DNA from: Pelagerythrobacter aerophilus
GTDB lineage: Bacteria; Pseudomonadota; Alphaproteobacteria; Sphingomonadales; Sphingomonadaceae
Direction: 5' to 3'
NCBI RefSeq assembly: GCF_003581645.1
Contig: NZ_QXFK01000019.1
Coordinates: 248,001-312,000 of the forward strand
Length of the DNA: 64,000 nucleotides
This document shows positions 59,481-64,000 of this stretch, in pieces (position 1 is the first letter of the stretch; each line of letters starts with the position of its first letter). A program made the position numbers and the translations under genes. Under the pieces are notes generated by a model that did not search any database, had not been told where the DNA came from, and saw only the letters and a program-made list of their open reading frames with translations.

Positions 59481-60653
59481 ATGACCGAGGTGCCACCTGA
59501 CACTCGCGCCGGGAGCGACCTGCAGCCGATACGGCGGCTGCGGCGCACAGCTTTCGCCGAGCAGGAATTGCGGCTGATCTCCGCGCTGGTGCTGCTGATC
59601 GGCCTGGGATTGTTCCTCGCCCTGCCGTTCGTCCTCTCGATCGGATCGGTCGTGTTCCTGCCGCTGGTGACGGCGCTGGTGCTGACGATCATCCTCGCCC
59701 CGCTGGCCGACAAGCTCGCCGCCTGGGGTCTGCCCAACGTGCTCGCATCGCTAATCGCCCTGGCGGCGTTCTTCGGCGTTCTGCTGCTCGCGCTCGCGCT
59801 GATCCTGCAACCCGCCATTGCCCTGTTCGATTCGCTGCCGCGCATGGCCGACCAGGTAGGCGCTCGCTTTTCCGAGCTGCGCGACCAGTTCGCCTGGATC
59901 GCGCTGGCGAACGAGCGGCTGGCCGGACTCATGGGCCGCTCGGGCCGCGAAGTCGTGCTCGCCAGCCCTTCGGTCATCGAACAGCTTGCCTTCGCCACGC
60001 CCAGCGTCGTGCTGGAAGTCCTGCTGACCTTCCTGATGACCTTCTTCATGATCGAGGCGCGGGTCCGGCTGCGCCGTCACTTGCTGTTCGACCGGGCCAG
60101 CTTCGGCACCAGCATCAAGGCCGCGCGCGTGATGCGCGAGGTGCAGGACCGGGTCGCCGCCTACATTCTCACCGTCGCCTGGATCAACGCCGGCGTCGGG
60201 GTGATCGTCGCGCTCGGCGCCTGGGCGCTGGACGTGGAGGCGCCGGTCATGTGGGGCGGCCTGGCCGCGATCCTCAACTTCCTGCCCTATATCGGGCCGC
60301 TGGCGATGACCGCGCTACTCGCGCTGTTCGGTATCGGCACGGCGGAGACGGTGCTGCTCGGGATCGTTCCTGCCGCGGCCTATCTCGGCCTGCACACGAT
60401 CGAATCGAACATCGTCACCCCTTCGATCCTCGGCGCGCGGTTCACCATGAACCCGGTGCTGATCCTGATCGCGCTCAGCTATTTCTCGTGGGTCTGGGGC
60501 GTGTTCGGCGCGCTGCTATCCGTACCGATCCTGCTGATGCTGACCGCCTTCTTCGACCATGTCGGACGGCCCAATCTCGTCGGTTTCATCTTCGGCGAGC
60601 CGCTCTTCGCAGCCAATCTCATGGAGATGGGGCAGGAAGAAGAGCCGGTATAG
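59481..60653 (+). CDS. AI-2E family transporter
   Basis: 390 residues, polytopic. Hydrophobic helices include ISALVLLIGLGLFLALPFVL and LIALAAFFGVLLLALALILQ; the family signature region is AAILNFLPYIGPLAMTALLA, then SNIVTPSILGARFTMNPVLI. Members export autoinducer-2 or act as cation antiporters; the substrate here is unknown. Lies 66 bases after ecfG. Confidence 0.88.
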   Translation: MTEVPPDTRAGSDLQPIRRLRRTAFAEQELRLISALVLLIGLGLFLALPFVLSIGSVVFLPLVTALVLTIILAPLADKLAAWGLPNVLASLIALAAFFGVLLLALALILQPAIALFDSLPRMADQVGARFSELRDQFAWIALANERLAGLMGRSGREVVLASPSVIEQLAFATPSVVLEVLLTFLMTFFMIEARVRLRRHLLFDRASFGTSIKAARVMREVQDRVAAYILTVAWINAGVGVIVALGAWALDVEAPVMWGGLAAILNFLPYIGPLAMTALLALFGIGTAETVLLGIVPAAAYLGLHTIESNIVTPSILGARFTMNPVLILIALSYFSWVWGVFGALLSVPILLMLTAFFDHVGRPNLVGFIFGEPLFAANLMEMGQEEEPV

Positions 60654-60656
60654 AAA

Positions 60657-60687
60657 AGGCCCGCCCTGCACGACGCGGGACGGGCCT
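60657..60687. terminator. Bidirectional terminator
   Basis: AGGCCCG/CGGGCCT stem with AAAA on its left and CTCTTTC on its right, between the convergent permease and sodB genes. Confidence 0.85.
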
Positions 60688-60707
60688 CTTTCAATCCTTG
60701 CCGTGGA

Positions 60708-61319
60708 TCAGGCGGGATACTTCCAGGTCTCGCCGCGCGCCAGGTTCTCCGAAGCGAACTTCCAGTTCAGCTTCTCGTTGATCACCTTGTCGAGGTAGTC
60801 GGGGCGCCGGTTCTGGTGGTCGAGGTAGTAGGCGTGCTCCCACACGTCGACCGTCAGCAGCGGGTTGAAATCGAGGTCGGCCAGCGTGTCGCCGTCGTGG
60901 GTTTCCTCGATCGAGAGCTTGCCGCCCTTTTCCGCCAGCCAGACCCAGCCACTCGCGAAGTGGCCCGCGCCGCGCTCAGCCAGCTTGGTCTTGAGATCGT
61001 CGAGCGAACCGAAGGCCGCGTCGATGAGCTGCGCCAGCTCGGCGGAAGGCTCGCCGCCATCTGGCGCCATCGAGTGCCAGTAGAACCCGTGGTTCCAGCT
61101 CTGCGCAGCGTTGTTGAACAGCCCCTGGTTGCTGCCGCGCGCCGAGGCGACGACCGCTTCGAGCGGCTGCCCTTCCAGGTCGGTGCCCGCGACTGCCGCG
61201 TTGGTCTTGTCGATATAGGCCTGGTGATGCTTGCCGTGGTGATACGACAGGGTCTCCGCGGAAACCGCGGGCGCGAGGCCGTCGCTGGGATAAGGCAGGT
61301 CGATCAGTTTGAATGCCAT
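60708..61319 (-). CDS. sodB: Superoxide dismutase (Fe/Mn type)
   Basis: 203 residues. Metal ligands lie in ETLSYHHGKHHQAYIDKTNA (first His), AQSWNHGFYWHSMAP (second His) and LTVDVWEHAYYLDHQNRR (Asp and His). The pattern around FNNAAQSWNHGFYWHSM is that of cytoplasmic iron SODs. It converts superoxide to peroxide and oxygen. GAGGAG precedes the ATG. Confidence 0.94.
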   Translation of the reverse strand: MAFKLIDLPYPSDGLAPAVSAETLSYHHGKHHQAYIDKTNAAVAGTDLEGQPLEAVVASARGSNQGLFNNAAQSWNHGFYWHSMAPDGGEPSAELAQLIDAAFGSLDDLKTKLAERGAGHFASGWVWLAEKGGKLSIEETHDGDTLADLDFNPLLTVDVWEHAYYLDHQNRRPDYLDKVINEKLNWKFASENLARGETWKYPA

Positions 61320-61399
61320 GGGTTGGCTCCTCTAGGTTCAGTGGTGAAGGGTTCCCGGCTCGCCCGACCAACGCACGGGCGGCGGATGCGTTGCATGTT

Positions 61400-62680
61400 T
61401 CAGTCCGGCTCCTCGTCCGTGTGATCGGTTGAGGCGGTCACTGCCACATCCATCGTGACATTGGCGAGGGTGCGCATGAGATCGGGGAGCATCTCCACCG
61501 CCACCAGCAGCGCGAGCGGCTCGACCGGAACGCCCATCGCCAGCGCGATCGGGCCGATCGAGACGACGAAGCTGATCGATCCGGGCAGGCTCACCGATCC
61601 GACGCTGATCACCAGCGCCACGGCGATGCCGGCGGCGAGGACCGCGGGCGTCAGCTCGACGCCGGCCAGGGTGGCGACGTAGATCGCGACGCCCATGTTC
61701 ATCGCCGGGCTGGTGGCGCGAAAGATCGCCACCGCCAGCGGCAGTACGAAGTCGGCAGTGCTCTCGCGCAGCGACAGGCGCCGCGCGCTCGCAAGCATGG
61801 CGGGCAGACTCGCGAGCGAGCTCTGGGTCGAGACGGCAACCGCTTGCGCGGGGATCATCGCCTTGGCGAAACGCAGCGGACTGATCCCTCCTGCGAACCA
61901 CGCGAGCAGGTAGCCGGCGACGAGGACCACGCCGCCCATTGCGGAAACGACGAGGATATAGTGCACCAGCGTGGTGAAGGCGCCGCCGCCCGCCCGTGCC
62001 GCCACGCCCAGCGCGAGCGCGAAGACGCCGGCCGGGGCGATCCACAGCACCCAGCCGATGATCGTCAGCATCGCGTTGGCGAGCGCCTGGAACACACCGA
62101 GCAGCGTGGCGCGCTGCGTCTCCGGCAGGCGCGCCACCGCGACGGCGAACAACGCGAAGAAGATCGTCAGCGGCAGCATCGTCGTTTCCGCCGCCGCGGC
62201 GATCACGTTGGGCGCGATCAGCGAGGTGACGAACTCGCTGACGCCGGGCACTTCCTGCGGCGCGATGCCGGCCGTCTCCAGCAGCGTGTCGGCGGCTGCG
62301 GGGATCGGAAAGATATCGAGCAGCAGCGGCATGAATACGGCCGCGACCAGACCCGAGAAGACCAGCACCGCGAAGACCCAGCCAAGCATCCGCCGCGCCG
62401 CAGCGCCGGCGCGCGCCGCGCGGACCATCTGCGCGATCCCGATCACCAGCAGCGCGGCGACGAGCGGAATGATCGTCATCTGCAATGCACGCAGCCACAG
62501 GGTGCCGGCCGGCTCCGTTACCGCGAGCACCGGCGCTAGCGCATCGGTGCCGGCGAGGACGAGTCCCGCCAGCAGACCTGCGACAAGCCCGCCGAAGGTC
62601 CACCAGACCGGCAGGCGGATCGCCAGGAGTTCGTTCGATTCTGCCTTTTCGACGGCCATCCGATTGCGGGTCCCTTCCAT
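61400..62680 (-). CDS. Dicarboxylate/amino acid:cation symporter (DAACS family)
   Basis: 426 residues with about eight hydrophobic helices. Family features: ALQMTIIPLVAALLVIGIAQ, the serine-rich reentrant loop STQSSLASLPAMLASAR (AVSTQSSLASLP near residue 280), and ATSPAMNMGVAIYVATLAGV in place of the NMDG motif. It transports glutamate, aspartate or C4-dicarboxylates with protons or sodium. ATG at 62678-62680 is chosen; an ATG seven codons later is also possible. The C-terminus is acidic (TDHTDEEPD). Confidence 0.88.
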   Translation of the reverse strand: MEGTRNRMAVEKAESNELLAIRLPVWWTFGGLVAGLLAGLVLAGTDALAPVLAVTEPAGTLWLRALQMTIIPLVAALLVIGIAQMVRAARAGAAARRMLGWVFAVLVFSGLVAAVFMPLLLDIFPIPAAADTLLETAGIAPQEVPGVSEFVTSLIAPNVIAAAAETTMLPLTIFFALFAVAVARLPETQRATLLGVFQALANAMLTIIGWVLWIAPAGVFALALGVAARAGGGAFTTLVHYILVVSAMGGVVLVAGYLLAWFAGGISPLRFAKAMIPAQAVAVSTQSSLASLPAMLASARRLSLRESTADFVLPLAVAIFRATSPAMNMGVAIYVATLAGVELTPAVLAAGIAVALVISVGSVSLPGSISFVVSIGPIALAMGVPVEPLALLVAVEMLPDLMRTLANVTMDVAVTASTDHTDEEPD

Positions 62681-62737
62681 TCGTCGCCTAACCGCGCCAG
62701 AACTGCGTGGCAAATCGCATCGGGATAGATTTCGAAC

Positions 62738-64000
62738 ATGACACGCAAGTTTTTCGGCACCGACGGCATCCGCGGCCGCACCAACGAGGGCGTCATGACG
62801 GCCGCCACCGCCATGCGCGTGGGCCAGGCGGCCGGCCGTCACTTCTTGCGCGGCGACCATCGCCACCGCGTTGTGATCGGCAAGGACACGCGCCTCTCCG
62901 GCTACATGATGGAAAGCGCGCTGGTCGCAGGGTTCACCAGTGTCGGCATGGACGTGGTCACGACCGGTCCCTTGCCCACGCCGGCAATCGCGCTGCTCAC
63001 GCGCGAGATGCGCGCGGATCTCGGCGTGATGATCTCGGCCAGCCACAACAAGTTCGAGGACAACGGGATCAAGCTGTTCGGCCCCGACGGCTTCAAGCTT
63101 TCCGACGAGGACGAGCTGGCGATCGAGGCCTTGCTCGAGTGCGAGCCGCCGCTGGCGCAACCGGCGATGATCGGCCGCGCCCGGCGGATCGAGGATGCCC
63201 GCGGGCGCTATATCCACGCGGTCAAGCAATCGGTGTCGAGCGAAACGCGCTTCGACGGGCTCAAGGTCGTGGTCGACTGCGCAAACGGTGCCGCCTACCA
63301 GGTCGCGCCCTCTGCGATCTGGGAACTGGGCGCCGAGGTGATCACGCTCGGCGATGCGCCCAATGGCACCAACATCAACGACGGGGTCGGCTCGACCTCG
63401 CTCGAGGCGATCTGCGAAGCGGTCGTGCGCGAAGGCGCGGACATCGGCATTGCGCTGGACGGCGACGCCGACCGCCTGATCGTCGTCGACGAGAAAGGCC
63501 GCACGGTCGACGGCGATCAGATCATGGCGCTGATCGCCACCCGCATGGCCGAGAAAGGCGCGCTGCGCGGCGGCGGGGTCGTGGCGACGGTCATGTCCAA
63601 TCTCGGACTCGAGCGCTATCTTGCGGGCAAGGGCCTCTCGCTCGAGCGGACCAAGGTCGGCGATCGCCACGTGCTCGCGCGGATGCAGTCGGGCGGCTTC
63701 AACGTCGGCGGCGAGCAATCCGGACACATGATCCTGCTCGACCATGCGACCACCGGCGACGGCACCCTGGCGGCGCTGCGGGTGCTCGCCGGGCTCGTCC
63801 GGTCGGGCCAGCGCGCGAGCGAGTTGCTGCACGTGTTCGATCCGGTGCCGCAGCTCCTCAAGAACGTGCGCTACAACGGCGGCGCCCCGCTGGAGGCGGA
63901 GCGGGTGAAGGCCTGCATCGCCGCGGCGGAGGCGGAGCTTTCCGGCAAGGGGCGCCTTGTGATCCGCGCCTCTGGCACCGAGCCGCTGATCCGCGTCATG
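62738..64000 (+). CDS. glmM: Phosphoglucosamine mutase (partial, C-terminus off the window)
   Basis: 421 residues are present out of about 445. Features: [15 protein letters not shown] at the N-terminus, the phospho-serine loop [17 protein letters not shown], the metal-binding loop [33 protein letters not shown], and the C-terminal [13 protein letters not shown] phosphate-binding loop just before the window ends. It converts glucosamine-6-phosphate to glucosamine-1-phosphate for cell-wall and LPS synthesis. Confidence 0.96.
   Translation, partial: MTRKFFGTDGIRGRTNEGVMTAATAMRVGQAAGRHFLRGDHRHRVVIGKDTRLSGYMMESALVAGFTSVGMDVVTTGPLPTPAIALLTREMRADLGVMISASHNKFEDNGIKLFGPDGFKLSDEDELAIEALLECEPPLAQPAMIGRARRIEDARGRYIHAVKQSVSSETRFDGLKVVVDCANGAAYQVAPSAIWELGAEVITLGDAPNGTNINDGVGSTSLEAICEAVVREGADIGIALDGDADRLIVVDEKGRTVDGDQIMALIATRMAEKGALRGGGVVATVMSNLGLERYLAGKGLSLERTKVGDRHVLARMQSGGFNVGGEQSGHMILLDHATTGDGTLAALRVLAGLVRSGQRASELLHVFDPVPQLLKNVRYNGGAPLEAERVKACIAAAEAELSGKGRLVIRASGTEPLIRVM

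Noticed and set aside
62681-63832. Long minus-strand open frame extending upstream of the symporter gene
   Set aside because: It is antisense to glmM; the symporter begins at 62680.

Overview
The window is high-GC chromosomal DNA of an alphaproteobacterium, most likely a sphingomonad of the Erythrobacteraceae type (Erythrobacter/Altererythrobacter-like). The reasons are a split B12-dependent methionine synthase, a PhyR/NepR/EcfG general stress locus with GGAAC-N16/17-CGTT promoters, GTTC-N7-GTTC LexA boxes, a class I PHA synthase with a phasin, and CCCCTCCCGC/GCGGGAGGGG intergenic repeats. No species can be named from the sequence alone.

Left chromosomal part (1-22143). A LysR-type regulator (cut by the window edge) is divergent from a valine-degradation cluster: mmsA, three small exported proteins, isobutyryl-CoA-type acyl-CoA dehydrogenase, 3-hydroxyisobutyryl-CoA hydrolase, enoyl-CoA hydratase, a foreign-looking AT-rich membrane peptide, and mmsB. 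On the minus strand lie gcvT-gcvH-gcvPA-gcvPB, led by a tandem glycine riboswitch, plus an Nmad3-family gene. Further right, also on the minus strand, is a methionine-cycle operon: ArsR-methyltransferase regulator, metF, metH N-terminal part, a GNAT gene, metH C-terminal part. A flavin reductase and a thiolase-like gene follow.

Mobile element (22144-42862, about 20.7 kb). It is inserted in a tRNA-Thr(CGT) gene and bounded by 49-bp direct repeats. Each end also carries an identical 18-bp arm-type repeat. In order it holds: tyrosine integrase, a large unknown gene, an AlpA-like excisionase, three small genes, a CHC2/Toprim primase, a DUF3987 ATPase, a minus-strand block of unknown and membrane proteins under an XRE regulator, a small nuclease, an SRAP (YedK/HMCES-type) gene, and a ribbon-helix-helix gene that starts a podovirus-like DNA-ejection cassette. 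That cassette has a GNAT-like protein, a DNA-transfer protein, and an ejection protein split by an apparent frameshift from an M15 peptidase domain. DUF5681, three related small proteins and a MOBV-type relaxase follow, then lipoproteins and membrane proteins. No capsid, portal or large terminase gene is visible. LexA-type boxes precede both the integrase and the SRAP gene. The SRAP reading frame keeps its catalytic Cys2 only if translation starts at an ATC codon. The element looks like a hybrid of a phage remnant or satellite and a mobilizable island, plausibly linked to the SOS response.

Right chromosomal part (42863-64000). It contains tRNA-Cys, a thioesterase, a crotonase, a winged-helix regulator, an AlaC-type aminotransferase, PHA synthase and phasin, clpS, lptF-lptG, a fatty-acid desaturase, a GNAT-like protein, the general stress response cluster (single-domain response regulator, phyR, a CHASE/HWE sensor kinase, a 58-residue nepR, ecfG), an AI-2E family permease, sodB, a dicarboxylate/amino-acid symporter, and the start of glmM at the window edge.
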